A stretch of 64,000 bases of DNA, taken from positions 11,032,001 to 11,096,000 of the forward strand of contig NC_092022.1 in assembly GCF_042242105.1 (NCBI RefSeq). Reading direction: 5' to 3'. The position numbers and the translations under genes are program-made. The stretch is from Pempheris klunzingeri (taxonomy: Eukaryota > Chordata > Actinopteri > Acropomatiformes > Pempheridae). Positions 48,004 through 60,600 of the stretch are shown piece after piece (the stretch's first letter is position 1; every line of letters begins with the position of its first letter). The notes under the pieces are model-generated. The model was given only the letters and a program-made list of their open reading frames with translations. It was not told the origin of the DNA and did not search any database.

Positions 48004-50984
48004 ATGGAGGGGTCAGCTGCAAAGAAAGTGAGTTACTACATGTTTTCTTACACTGTTACTCCTGTCGGGTGAGTGAAAGGTCAACGTCTGGTGTGGTGGC
48101 CATCTGTCAGAGGTTTAGTTGATTTCTGTCAGGCTGTAAATTTATTTTGAATTGTGCTTTATATTTCCAACAGACTTTATATCCCTCTTCATATTTTGTA
48201 GATTATGGACAAAAATCATACACTCCTGTTGGGACAAGTAGAATTATAATTCTAAAGATAATACAGATAATACAGATAATCAAGATTATTGAGTTAGATG
48301 CTCAGAGACATCCATTAATTTATAAAACTGCTTTAGTTCAGGTGACAAAACGTGTTGCTGTTCATCCATATTGACAGCTATCAAGATTAATTAAGTGTTT
48401 AAATCTTATACTCATTGGGTTTTGTTGCTTTTCATGTTTATTCAAATGCTTCGTTGATTTTGAAATGATTCATTTTGGTTCAGACAAACTGATAGAGACA
48501 CATATTTTAGATGAGATTCAATGTATTAAGTCCAATTTAATTGTCAAAGTACAGAGGACAAGTCCAAGAAAAGACAACTAAACGCAGTTTGGCATCCAAC
48601 CAGAGGTGCAAAAAGCAGTAAAGAGCAGAGTTAATGTATATATAGACAGTGGTAATGTATAAATAAACAGTAGATATGAATACACTTTGATTGATACAGT
48701 ATAAACAGCATAAACATGTGCAGCAGTTACAGTAGGCAAATATATAATGCAGGTATTAGCACAGGTTTTATGTATAATGTATGTATATTTGTGCAGATAT
48801 GAATATGTGACTTATCACCACTTTTCAGTGCATGAAAAGAACATATGTTGATGTCTCTGATGGTAAAATGGACGTCATCTTGTGATAGTACAGTGTGTGA
48901 GTGTTTGTTCTATCTAGAGAGAAGGACACAAAGAGATCAGGTGGAGTGATTTTGCTGGAGCCCATCCCAGCCCTGCAGGCACTGACTGCAACAATAGCTT
49001 CCATCAGATCAGACGCCTGTCAGGTTATCTCCCAGCTCAGCCTCTCTGCAGGCGCCACGAGGAGGGACAGGATTTGCAGGCTTATGTCGGTGACGAAGAG
49101 TAAAAGGCACAATCCCAAAGTTCAGAGCTTGCACTTCAGAGCTCCAAGCATCTTAAAGTTAGCTGTAGGGCACTTTATAGAGGGAAATATGCTGTTATCT
49201 GCTGGTTTGTCTGAGAGGGGCAGTTCAGATGTGCTACAACAACATCTGCCATCTGTTACTCACTGGATATTATCCTCTCCTCCTGGTTATCTGGTTTCAC
49301 TGGGTGAGGCAGCGCACAAACACTGAAACCAGCATGATGTCATCCCATGTTATTGAGTCATGAGTGTAATTACTGCATGTTTTACGTAATTTTCTTTCGT
49401 AATTAACAAAAACTATAGCACCAAACCAACGTTACTGTCCCTCTGACAGGCTGAGAGAGCTGTTACGTCACCTTTGGGCTCCAATTAAACACAGCTCACC
49501 TTCTGGAGCAGCATAACAGGCACTGTCTCCTCTAGCTCTCTCAGTCTCTAATTATACCCTCTGTCCAGTCAAGTGAAGATCAAAATAACGCAAATGTTTC
49601 AGTGTTAATGTGTCTGGCTCAGCTAGTAGCAAAATTACTAATTCTTTTTTTTTCTTCTTTCACACTTTTTAACCGACAGAAACCAGGATTTGGACATTAC
49701 AAAAAAGGTATTTTAATGCATAAATGCTGAACAAAAATGGAAATGTATCCTAAAACAAGCACACATGCAGTTGATGATACTGTGGATTAGAATATTTGAT
49801 TGATAGATGCATCACTCGGATGTCACCAAACAAATATTTGATTTGATCTATCAAATAGATCAATCAGTCTGTTTGAATGATTGATCTATCATTGATTGAT
49901 AGATTGATAGATTAGGATTTGATTGATAGAATTACCTGATGAAATGAAAATAGACTGATTCCAAAAGATTTCACTGATGCCAAATGACAGAAATCCATTT
50001 TTCTTCCCAAAATAGATGTTTTTTATTTTTCAAATTGTTACTTAAATTTCCATCATTGTTTTTTCACTTTTAATCCTCTTATCTAATGATTCTGTGACTA
50101 AATTCACACAACACTCAAAATAGTCTCAGACCTGTTACTATTTGATGGCAGCAGTGTCAAATGTTTTTTCTAGTTATCCATTTCAAGATTTTATGATAAT
50201 TAAAATTGATAAAAAAAATCTTTAAATCTGAGGAGTTCATGTCAGCAGATAGTAATGTGAGTAGTTTTGTCTTTGTCAGAGACCTCTGTCGGCCACCTGT
50301 CGCTGTCCCGTCAGTCCACAGTAGACTACAGCGGTGATGACATCGCTCACCCCAGGAAACTGAATGGTTCCTCAGCGGAGGTACCGAGCTACCAGAACCT
50401 GCACCGGGAGCTGCTGCTCAGCCATAAACGGTACAGGAGGTTACAACACTGAGATCGCTTCTGCTCCCTGATTAGTGTGGCTAGCCTTGAAACAGAGTAG
50501 GGCAGAGTGACAGTGTGACTATGGCTGACCGTGCAGGGGCCTGCTGCTGGAGGAGAAACCGGAGCTGAAGCGGGTGTTGGAGCAGCGCAGACTGGAGCTG
50601 CACAAGGAGGAGGAGATGGCACGACAGCAGCCCTCAGATCTGGAGATGGAGCTCCGCAAGAGGCAGCAGAAGCTGCAAGAGGTCAGAGACACATGACATT
50701 GTGACATGTGATTACTCACATACTGTTCTAACATTAAGCATCACTAAATCTGACCATGTTTATGGCCAAATACCCTGAAGATCTCACTGTCGTTTAAATC
50801 TTGGTGATGGGAAATGTGTTTGGCCAAACTACTCTTTGTCTGGATGAGAGCTGATGCAATGACTGGTGCTTTGTTTTTCCAGTATGAGCAGGAGGAGATC
50901 AGGCAGCGGGAGAACCAGCAGAAGATCCCAGAGTTTGTCCGTGTGAAGGACAACCTGAGGCGAACACAAACGTCTGAGCAGTGA
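48004..50984 (+). CDS. fam107: FAM107-family protein (FAM107B/FAM107A-like)
   Basis: FAM107 proteins are small, coiled, actin- and microtubule-associated growth regulators. Exons 50282-50430, 50537-50681 and 50883-50984 are well supported. They encode YQNLHRELLLSHKRG, EEKPELKRVLEQRRLE, DLEMELRKRQQKLQEYEQEE and IPEFVRVKDNLRRTQTSEQ. These parallel human FAM107B HQDLHRELLMNQKRG, NKPELQKVMEKRK, DLEIELLKRQQKLEQ and APEFVKVKGNLRR. No ATG lies in frame in the 50,282 exon. The proposed first exon, 48004-48027 (MEGSAAKK), has a strong GCCATGG context and a GTGAGT donor. It joins in phase to give 139 residues, close to the 131 of FAM107B. That exon is inferred (confidence about 0.4); the rest is firm. 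I cannot tell which FAM107 paralogue this is. Confidence 0.88.
48520..48860. repeat. Teleost interspersed repeat in FAM107-like intron 1
   Basis: AATTGTCAAAGTACAGAGGA, GTTTGGCATCCAACCAGAGG and TGCAAAAAGCAGTAAAGAGC are followed by short TATAAACAG-type motifs. I know this series as a dispersed fish repeat. The family is not named with confidence. Confidence 0.55.
49785..49935. repeat. Degenerate GATT/GATA-rich simple sequence
   Basis: Irregular repeats of TTGATTGATAGAT and GATCTATCAAA create several small inverted repeats in FAM107-like intron 1. It looks like decayed simple-sequence DNA. Confidence 0.6.
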
Positions 50985-51570
50985 GGCCCTAAGGCTCCCA
51001 TCAGCCCCTGCAGCATCTCACCACAGTGGCTCCACATCTTTATGTTCACTGTCCACTGGGCTACACTGAAAAATCATCACAGAGGCGCCAGTTCACTGCA
51101 CTTCTTAGTGACTTTTAAATTTTGAAATATTGGGAATCATGCACACCAAACACATAATCCACACTCAGATGTTTTCTGAAAACTTTAAGTCTGTTCTGTT
51201 TTCAATGAGGGAATGAAAGTGTTCATTTTTATGTGGATCAGTATTTGTTAAGGGAAAGCCACTGCTGTTCAGAGGCTGGATATTTTTTATGTTTTTCTAT
51301 GGTCATTATATTATTATTTTTTTTCAGATCGACTCTCAAACTTCTTCCTGGATTAAAGGAGCATAAGACTGTGTTGTTGCTTCTTTAGTGGAAGAGTCAC
51401 ATCATAACTGATTCTTTACTCTCTATAAAGATCACTATGCAAGTGTTGACAGAGACATTTCTCAATAGAAGTGTTTTCTATCAATAGAAATCCCCCCGTG
51501 TCACAAATGTGCATGTTTGTCTATCTGTTTCTGTCACAACTTGATTTTGAGTGCGGCTGTGGGCTGTGGA

Positions 51571-51576
51571 AATAAA
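51571..51576 (+). promoter_or_regulatory. Probable FAM107-like polyadenylation signal
   Basis: AATAAA lies 587 nt past the stop codon and is followed within 30 nt by the GT-rich run TGTCTTGTTTTGTGG. Confidence 0.6.
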
Positions 51577-51904
51577 GGCTCTATGGTTTACAGAGATGTC
51601 TTGTTTTGTGGGACACATTTCAAGCGGCGGGGATCGATTTGCATGCAGCTCTTCTCCCTGAGGACTCTCACGGTTCTTTCACATGGATATGGGACTTTGT
51701 TTAATTAGCTGGTCTTTTCATTCCATCACGGGACGAGAGGAGAAGGCACAGGCCATCTGGAGCAGCTTTTTCAGGATATATAGGCTAGCAATACCCAAGG
51801 GCCTGGTTAAAGTAGTGGACACATTTGGGATAGTCTGGGAAGCCACTGGCTGAGGGCAAATAAAAGCAGCCTGTTTGTTATTTCAGAATCACATTTTGAT
51901 TATT

Positions 51905-52513
51905 TTAGTAACACAGGTAGTAAGTATAGTAGCCAAAATGTACTTAAACTATCAAAGTAAAATTTAAGTAAAAGTACTTCAATTAAAAGTACTCATTGAT
52001 GAATATTGATCTAGCCTATTTCTGATACTGATACATTAGCATGTAAGCAGCATTTTAATGTTGTAGCTGGTTGAGGTGGAGCTAATTCTAACTACTTTAT
52101 ATACTGTTGGGTAGCACTCTGTATAACAGTGAATTACATTATGCTAATAATAGATCTTTGAAATCTTAATCTGCAAAGTAACTAGTTACAAATGGCATAT
52201 ATATCAGATAAATGTAGTGTAGTAAAAAGTACACTTCCCTCTGAATATAGTGGAATACAGTGGTGGATATATAATCAATAAATGAAATTTTATTATATCA
52301 TAAGGATTTATTGATAAAATAATATTTCACTGGCCCCAAATTTATTAGTTGTGCTATTAAAGTGACGCACACATTGATGCGTCAATAATCATCAATAATA
52401 AACATTTGTACTTTTACTTAGGTAAACTTTTAAATGCATGTTTTTGATTTATACATGCTGCACTGCAATGTGGCAACTTTACTTAAAATAAAATATCTAA
52501 ATTCTTCCACCGC
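51905..52513. mobile_element. Second copy of the AGTAAAAGTA-terminated DNA transposon-like repeat
   Basis: The left part has AAATGTACTTAAACTATCAA and TAAGTAAAAGTACTTCAATT. The right part has TTTGTACTTTTACTTAGGTA and TAAATTCTTCCACCGCTGA. This is the same organisation as the copy at 19361-20068. It is noncoding. Confidence 0.55.
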
Positions 52514-52551
52514 TGATGGAGTAGCCTCGAATAGAGTTACTTATACAAATA

Positions 52552-52685
52552 TATAAACTTTGCACCTTGGGCAAGACACTGAACCCCAACTTGCTCCTGA
52601 AGCATAACTTCAGTGTGTGAATGTGTGTGAAAGAATAATCTCCTCCAATTTAGATTCCTCCTGTATGAATAATGTGTGAATGGGT
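52552..52685 (+). repeat. Teleost interspersed repeat fragment
   Basis: CACCTTGGGCAAGACACTGA, ACCCCAACTTGCTCCTGA and GTGTGTGAATGTGTGTGAA are hallmarks of a very common fish repeat. It directly precedes the CCAAT cluster. Confidence 0.6.
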
Positions 52686-52689
52686 TCGA

Positions 52690-52766
52690 CCAATCAGAGT
52701 GGCTCTTTGTTCAGCCAATCAGAAAGCCCAGTCAATCAGAACGCTTCTTTCTTTCAGCCAATCAGA
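52690..52766 (+). promoter_or_regulatory. Cluster of four CCAATCAGA motifs
   Basis: CCAATCAGA occurs at 52690-52698, 52715-52723 and 52758-52766, with TCAATCAGA at 52732-52740. CCAATCAG is the core NF-Y binding motif. No downstream gene was recognised, although a CpG-bearing stretch with an ATGGCGGACAGAG context follows at about 53,090. Confidence 0.5.
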
Positions 52767-52799
52767 ACGCTCCATTCTTTAAGGAGCAATGTCATTCAG

Positions 52800-53811
52800 T
52801 TTAGTTTCTATTAGTGTTGTTTTGTACCACTATTTTACTTTAAAGTCAACGTCGAGTGCCGTTTGTTTTCCACAGAAAGGAGTGGGGTCAAGTCACAAGC
52901 TGAAGTTCGCGGAAGTGATCAATTGCTGATTACAAATAAATGTTCCTCTAACCAGTAAGCCAAAGTATATGTGGCTCTACAATATAATTGTGCTTTACTG
53001 TCTTCTTGGGGTGGTGAGAAAGGATGAATGGGTGACTCATATTGGCTCAAACATCACACTTAGCTCCTATTTCTCGTTTTCTCCTCATCATGGCGGACAG
53101 AGATAGAGTTTACTGTGGCACTACTTACTAACCAGCTGTCCTGGCTTTTACCAAAACGTGCCTCTCCCTCCGACCACTCTTCTTTTGTGTCGCTTTTCAA
53201 ATTAAAAGCCCCCTCGGTGAGTCGCGTGCTGTGTCAACACGCAGAGCGTGTCTGGAAAGTCAGCAGCGTCGGGTCAAACCATTTCAAAACAGTCCGGGGA
53301 GATCACAGGCAAAAATAACAATAGTTTTATGGTTTATAACTTACTTTAATGAACACAGATTTTTTTACAGAGATCCTAACAATTAGTAGTTAGACATTTA
53401 ACTAAATGCAAAAAGAAAACTACTAGAAAATAAAAATCTTAGCAGAAATCTCTTTCCCGATCCCCCTTCACCGGGAAAGTGGACGTGCCTTAAACAGATG
53501 TACCAAGCTTTGCTTTCACATCTTAGCAGAGGGAGTCTGACCAGCTGCAGCAGCTTCAGAGAGGATGCTGTAGAGGAGATACACACTACAGGGCAAGTAC
53601 ACAAGCTTTTCTGTAGATTTACAACATGATATAAAGAGAAAACACCGGAGTAGAAACATTAGTCCAACCACTATTAAGTGACAGTGAAGTGTGTGCGGCG
53701 AGGGATGATGTTAAAAGTTAGCTTAACTGAACTTCCTATGTAGGCTATTTAAAACCCTTAGAATTAGAAACAATTTCAAATGCATGTCATTATGATAACT
53801 ATTAATTCATC
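52800..53811. other. Unassigned sequence after the CCAAT cluster
   Basis: It contains a 68-codon frame at 53,115-53,318 with no family I recognise and no splice support. I see no convincing gene here. Confidence 0.3.
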
Positions 53812-54165
53812 TTCAGTGGTGTAAAGTACCTACAAACGTTTACTCAGCTTCTATACTTATCTACATTTATACTGTTTTCTAATTGTTATTATGATATGAG
53901 CATTTCAGTTTTCTGCTACTTTCTTCCTCACCAACACCTCAGTTCAGTGGGAGATATTGTAGTTTTGACCCCATAACATTGAGTTAACAGCTATAGATAG
54001 CCATCTAAAGGAAACTGTGCTTTTAATTTTGATACTTTCGGTAAATGTTGTTGTTAATATTTATGTACTTTTACTTTGGTAACATTTTAAATGCTTGAAA
54101 TGGAAACATTTCATAGGGTGCTATTGCCATTTTTACTCAGTAATGTGAGGATCTGAGTACCTCAA
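53812..54165. mobile_element. Third, diverged copy of the AGTAAAAGTA-type repeat
   Basis: It starts TTCAGTGGTGTAAAGTACCT and includes TTTTCTGCTACTTTCTTCCT and GTACTTTTACTTTGGTAACA, then ends near GAGTACCTCAACTGC. These blocks recur in the copies at 19.4 and 51.9 kb. Confidence 0.5.
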
Positions 54166-54244
54166 CTGCTCTTCTTCTTACAAAATGATTTGTCTGTAGA
54201 AAAACTGTAAAATAAAGGTATGCATATACATTATTTAGACTATT

Positions 54245-54335
54245 ATGTTTAATTAAAGCGAATCTGAATCAGCTTTATTGGCAAAGTATGTGTTGCTACA
54301 TGTACAAGGACATGTATTGACTTCCGATAAAAATA
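54245..54335 (+). repeat. Teleost interspersed repeat (CAGCTTTATTGGC type)
   Basis: GAATCTGAATCAGCTTTATT, GGCAAAGTATGTGTTGC and ACATGTACAAGGACATGTAT match a common fish repeat that begins GAATCAGCTTTATTGGCCAAGT. It is a short fragment. Confidence 0.6.
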
Positions 54336-57300
54336 CACATACAACTAAAACAAGGACAGCAAGTCAGTTGCAGCGTGTTTAATCTGCAGTTTAATCACTT
54401 GTTCTGTACTGTACCATGAATATGAACAGGCTGCTTTCACAGATAAACAGTACTGAGAGCCTATTTGGTGGCAGTTGTTTGTGCCCAGGGCAGCAGAATA
54501 AGCACAATGTCCTACAGTACACATGTTGACAGACATGCAGTGCTACTGTGGTGCTAAAGTCAACACCTCAGTGTTGTTATGCCCCTGGAGTCCCCCAGTT
54601 CTTTTGTCAATGGTGGGTACTCGTTGGTGAAAAGCTGTTACCACTTCCTGCCAGTGGCCCAAGATGACCACAAGTGTCCATTCAGAGGTCTCAGAAATGA
54701 TGACTCAGAGGGACAAGGTGTCATGATCCCTGGCCATCCCTTCAGCCTATGGAGAACAATGGAGCATCTCTTCTTGCCCTGTGTATTTACGCTGTCGTTG
54801 AGCTGTGACAGGGCTGCTGTGTCTGGCCAGCATATGGCCTCCAGTGACTGAGAACAGGCCGATATGGTGCTTATTACCCCTGCATTGTCTCTGCAGGAAA
54901 ACTAAGACCCTTGCACTGTTTAACAGGGTTGATCTGACACAGGAGAGAGGCTGACAGTGTGCAAGTCTTTGATACTGATTACCCATAACCTCAGATTTTT
55001 AAGTTATCACAGACTCTAGTCTGCGTTCTGCTGCAGTCTGTGGAGTTTCCACACTCAGCACTGCTTCTGAAGACAAAGATCTCACTCCAGTGACGCGCGT
55101 TGTAATACAACACTTCAATTTTTTTTTGTCCTGCTGCTCTCCCACATTGATGCACTTTTCTTCCAGCAGCACATATAGTGTACAGAGTGGATCCATTTTG
55201 CTGAATGGATTTTGGCTTTTCATCAGACTCTGAAATAAGGCATGCTGTAAAGTCGTTTGGTTTCTTCCATAGTATCAGCATTCAGTGGAGAATCTTAATT
55301 ACAGGGTTCGAGCAGGCCTCGGTCTGGTTTCAGGCATCCCTCACTGTTTCCTCGGTGAAGCTGGTCCCCATTGGTAATTCCAGGGCCAACCACAGTGGTA
55401 ATGAGCATGGCGGCGGTGGCGGCATTCCAGGAGATCGCAGCTCCAAAGGCTCATGGGAATGGGTGGTGGGGGAAGTCTGGGAGACAGTGAATCCGCATCA
55501 TGATCTCTCGCCATAAACACCCACTTCCGTAGATGTTACACTGTCACAGTCTGGTGAGCAGCCAGGGTGGGTGGGACAGTCAGCTCCCATCCTAGACACG
55601 TTCCTAGATAGTCTTCATTAGCGGTGATCACACTCTGCAATTAAGATGTTATGATTATATCAATCAAGTCTGCCGGGTGGAGACTGTGCTATCAGCAGCT
55701 GTCCCTTCAGGAAATGGATGACTGTTCCTGTTACACTCGACCAAGAAAAGCATTGTTTTCTGGCTCTCCATAACAGCATAACCTCAACACTCCCACGACT
55801 CCTGGTTCTTATGAAAGCTATGACAAATGGCATCAATGTCTTGGCAATAAGCTGCAACTCTTAGTGAGATCTGCTGTTTTACCCGAACTCACCCACCCAC
55901 TCGCTCAGCCTAGACCTCCGACCACAGACTCTTGTGAAAGTCTTCGGAGAGTTATGGGGTGTAAGTGGGTAAATCCCACATTACCCTGCCTGTCTCTGAT
56001 TACCAGGCTGGATTCCTGTTGACGTCTTTTAGTTTTAGGTTGCCGCAGCATGGAGCCATGTGTCTGAGAGTACAGCAGGCCCTGACCTTGCTCAGTAAGA
56101 AAAAAACAACAACTCTGTAACACTGTTACTTGCCCCCTGTTCCTTGCCCCACCTCTCACTGCAGCCTTGTCTCAATATTGGCCCAACAACGCTTCTCAGG
56201 GCCTGAAGCAGAGTTGTCAGCAGATATTGCGCCCACAGCAGATTATTGAGGCCGGTTGGTGGATACAGGGCCTTTGTTGCAGTGTTGTTTTACTGACTCG
56301 AGCTCCCTGTGCCTCATTGTGCTGCCGACGGCTCATAGCTGCGTCAGTTCACATGAGTTGCTGTGGTGAATAGGTCAGGCCTATGGGATACACAGTAATA
56401 TCCTGATAGAGGAGGTTTTCATCCACACAGGCTCTGTATCTTCCTGGTCTCTACAGGAAAAGGCCTGATACCAATCTCCAAACACAGAGGGTGAGACCAG
56501 AGTTGAGGATTACGCACAGCCACCTTAGCAACACACTCATTCATGTGGTGTCTGTTTTCATGTCATATTGTCTCTCCGTTATTCCTGACAAACAACACAT
56601 CATTTACTTCTCTTATGAGCTTTGTTTACATGATATTATCATAGAGACTGCTCTAGAAGTCATCAAGTTTATGGAATATCATTTTATGAATGTGTGGCAT
56701 TGATATCTTGTAATCATGTTAGAGCCATAACATTGGCTCTTGTGATCTGCTGGCCTTTTTTAGGAGAAGTCTAAGGCAGTGGCAGACATGTGAGACCCAG
56801 AGTAAATTGACTGGACTGAAAATGGAGAAAAATAAAAGTGCTCTCTCTTGTGCGAAGGCAATTTCGCCTCCTTGTTGGGTTTAAAAAAGCCTCAGCTAAT
56901 GTTATCTCCAATTTGTTGGTGTCATTGTTTTTTTTCCTCCTCTTGCTGTCGCTCCTCTCCACATCTCGTTTTTGTTTATTGGCAGTCAGATGTTTGGTGG
57001 CAAGCAACAATGGAGCAGAGCGGGCTGTAAACATGAGTTGTGCTCGCCTGTTTGTGAAAGTGTGTTAGTGAAATGGGCAGCGTTGCGCAGGAGTCAGCAG
57101 GGACCTTGTGATCTGATGCTGCGTGGACAAGCCCAGCATTGAGACATTCTTCCACTTCAAAGCCCCCAGAGGGTTTTCTGGACACTGGTTGAATAGGAGC
57201 AGAGGGAGGGGTGCGCGGGGGGAACAGGTGCAGTCCATGAGCGGGGTAATTCCTGCAGCCATCTGCTTTCTTTTTCGGGGTCTGGGCTCTTTAAACGCCC

Positions 57301-57687
57301 TCTGACACGCCTCATGGCGACACGCTCCCCTAGCCAGCCGGGCCGTGCCCCGTCACCATGGCACCACGATTCGGATTAACCCCTGCACATGTGCCGAGTC
57401 AACCATGGGGGTCTGCCTCTTTTGTGACTGAGCATGAGAGGGAGAAAGAGCTGGAGGAGGAGGAGGTGGAGGAGGAGGAGATGGAGAGCTGCATGGATAA
57501 GTGTGTGAAAGGACACCCTCCAGTCATTCACTTTTGTTAAGTAAAGCAGCAGGCGCAAGCATGAATGGAGCCATGTGGTCGAAAAACAACAGGATACTCT
57601 AAAGTGATCAGTCTAATTTTTACTAATCCAAGCAATATCTGCTCGTTTCAACAGGTCTTTCTAAAAACTTAAGAGCAGATAGTCAAG
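54336..57687. other. Gene-poor interval upstream of INAVA
   Basis: No gene, RNA or repeat was recognised across 3.3 kb. The last part (about 57,190-57,360) is GC- and CpG-richer and could be the INAVA promoter or a noncoding first exon. A frame starting MAPRFGLTPAH at 57,358 has no similarity I can see to INAVA N termini. Confidence 0.4.
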
Positions 57688-60600
57688 ATGACGGCCATCG
57701 AGAGTAAAGAGGAGATCAGTGACACTGACAGTGGGATTATCTTGCACTCTGGTAAGAACATCTCCACAAAATACAAAAAATACAGCATCTGATTTCCACA
57801 TGTGGCAAGGAAAGCTTAGGTCTACATAATCAATAGAAAACACAATAATACTGAAAACAGCAAGCCGAAGAAAATGTTGTATGTCACTTTCAACATTCAT
57901 AAACATTTAAAAGGAAATGAAGAATGAATAAAATGGTTGAATAAAATAAAATTTAATTCATCACAAATTGCAATAATCCCCTAAAGGAATTTGGCAGCTA
58001 TGTGACAGTCATCACCTCGTGTTTTGTGTTGACACAAAACACGAGGTGATGACTGTCACATAGCTTTATTTCTGATGAAAGTGCTGTGAACTCCATGTGT
58101 AAACAGTGAATTTCCATCCATAGCAAGTCTATCTAAACGGTACATTATGAACAGTAGAAATAGTGGATGCTGTATTTATTCCTATGGCTGATGGTCCCGA
58201 TGAGGAAAGCCTGATCTGATCTCCTGTGTGGTCACTGCAGGTCCAGACAGCCCCACGTCCCCGGTGAAGGACCTGACCACCCACACAAGAGCTCTGAAGC
58301 TGAAGCACCAGTCTCTGGAGGAGCGCCTGGAGCTGTGCCTGCTGGAGCTCAGGAAGCTCTGCATCAGGGAGGCAGTAAGTAACTCACACTACTGAGGTGT
58401 TATTTTGTGCTTTGATTTTGTTATTGGGGACTTTATTTAACTTGCATTTTGTGTGGAAGGGTGATCATTTTTTCCTTTTTTGTGATGACCACTTTTATTG
58501 TGAATTCATAGGAGCTGACTGGTAAACTGCCTTCAGACTATCCTCTGATGCCCGATGAGAAGCCACCCCGGGTCAGAAGGAGGATTGGAGCTTCGTTCAA
58601 ACTGGACGAAGGTCTGATACATCTGGATAAACAGGTACGGGCCGCCATCAGTGTTTACTGTTGTTGGGGAGTGAAAAGCAGTCAACAAGAGGGACTAAAA
58701 TTTCTAAACGTCAGAATTTGTCGTCATCGTAGGATTCAGAGTTGCAAGCGCTGGAAACCGACTTGGCTGTTCAGCTGCAGATTTATGAGGCGTCCCGCAA
58801 ACTCTCCCTGGAGGGGCACCTCAGCAAACCACAGAAGAAGAGCCGGCTGCAGCAGTGCAAGAGGGAGGAGAAGAAAGTAAAGGAGATGCAGGATGCCGTG
58901 TTCCAGCACAGGATCAAGAGTGAGTGCAACTCACCATGCATCACCATCTCTGCCAGCCAAAACAAAGGTGAGTGACACTGCTGCCCTCTTCAGGCCACAT
59001 TGCCTCATTATGCACTGCACTCATGAACACCTATAGCAATGGACACCCTTTTTAAAATGTTCCCTCTCTGTATGCAGATCTGAGCATGTCTGATGACAGT
59101 TCCCTGTCCGATGTGGTGGCCCTGGATGATGGTGAGTGAGGAGAACATTTTTCAATAGTACAATATTTGCCTCTGAAATGTAGTGCAGTGGAAGTATCAA
59201 GTAGTAGAAAATGGAAACGGTCAAATTAAGTACAAATGGCTCAAAATTCTCTGTGATCATCCATAGATGTGGACTCCTCCAGCCCTCTCTCTGCCCCAGT
59301 GTCAGGCACTTCCTTCTCAGACCCCCTTCAACTGTCGGTCAAGACCCTTCAGTCGTCACCACAATCATCAAGCCAGCTCAGTGTGGAGTACGAGCGCTCC
59401 CCCATCCAGAACTCTCCATGGAAAGAGTCCAGTCTGGATCAGCCCTACCAGAAGACCACTAAGCCGCAATCTGCGTGCAGCAGCAGGTCCAGGTAAGGAG
59501 TCTGACTAACACAGAAGACGCAATTGTACCACCTACGGGACGTATATCATATCTTCCGTCATCCTGTGTTTTTGTGGTGTGCAGTAGTCCAGCAGGGACC
59601 CAGGTGTCAGCAGAGAGCTGCAGGATTCCTCTCTCCCAGTTTATCAAGAACTCGGCCATGCTTCACAACCACTCCACCAGCGCGCCCTCCACCCCAGAGC
59701 TGCATGTGCGCCGACAGTACTCCCAGTCGTTCAGGTACACAGAGAAGAGATACATTAGTACACTAATGCACAGAGAGCACGACAGCATGTGAACTAGAGT
59801 TTAACTGTTTCACATATTTCTCCTCAGACTTCCTAAAACTAAGCAAATTGCTGAGATGGAGCGCCTCAGTGCAGACAACAATCGAGGACGAGCCAGGCTG
59901 CCCCAGCGGCGCTGCGCGGCTGACTTCATGGTGCGTTCGCCAGAGTATTCTCCCATGCGGCCTTACCAATCCAGCTCTGAGGACAGCAGCTCAGAGCACT
60001 CTTCATCGTCATACATTGGCTCTCCTGGCCGTGACGGGCCCACTGAGATCCCAAAGCTCTGCCCGCCACCTTATGGGTTCCACTTTGGAAAGAAAGGAGT
60101 CCCCAGCTTCTCCAGCCAGTCTCAGTCCAGCCCCGGGTACATCAGGGCCATAGAGGAAGATGGCCCCCTCTCACCTCAAGATATGGACATGGGAAAGTGC
60201 TTCATTTCCTCCCCTCCTGTGGCACGCAGCCCTCAGCAAAGACAGTGGCAGGAGGGAGCATCGTCCCAGATGAGGATGCTAAAGCCCCCTCCGCCTTACA
60301 CCAGGCTGGTGCGGACGCCCTCGCTAAAGGAGTACCCGAACCACGCCATCAGGCTGATGCCCAGGGAGATCGTGTCAGAGGAGCTCAAGTCCTGGCATCA
60401 GAGGAATCAGCTGCAGAAGCTACGGCAGAGCTGCACGGATCAGCAGAGCTCCCTGAGTGTCAAGAGCCCCACGTCACCTCATCTGCCTTCATTCAGACAG
60501 GTTGGTGCTGATAATGATACAACCGTAAAATAGGCCATTAACACACTTAAATTAAAGTTGTGAATCAGACAGGAGTAATTAAATCCATCTTTAAATGTAT

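Noticed and set aside
48901-49326. 141-codon open frame on plus
   Set aside because: No family resemblance, no splice support, and it lies inside the FAM107-like intron.
52680-52690. GGTTCGAC as a tRNA B box
   Set aside because: There is no A box or cloverleaf around it. It belongs to repeat and CCAAT-cluster sequence.
53115-53318. 68-codon frame starting MALLTNQLSW
   Set aside because: No recognisable family, no splice sites and no expression evidence available.
57358-57540. MAPRF... frame as an INAVA N-terminal extension
   Set aside because: It ends in a stop before INAVA exon 1 and has no similarity to INAVA N termini.
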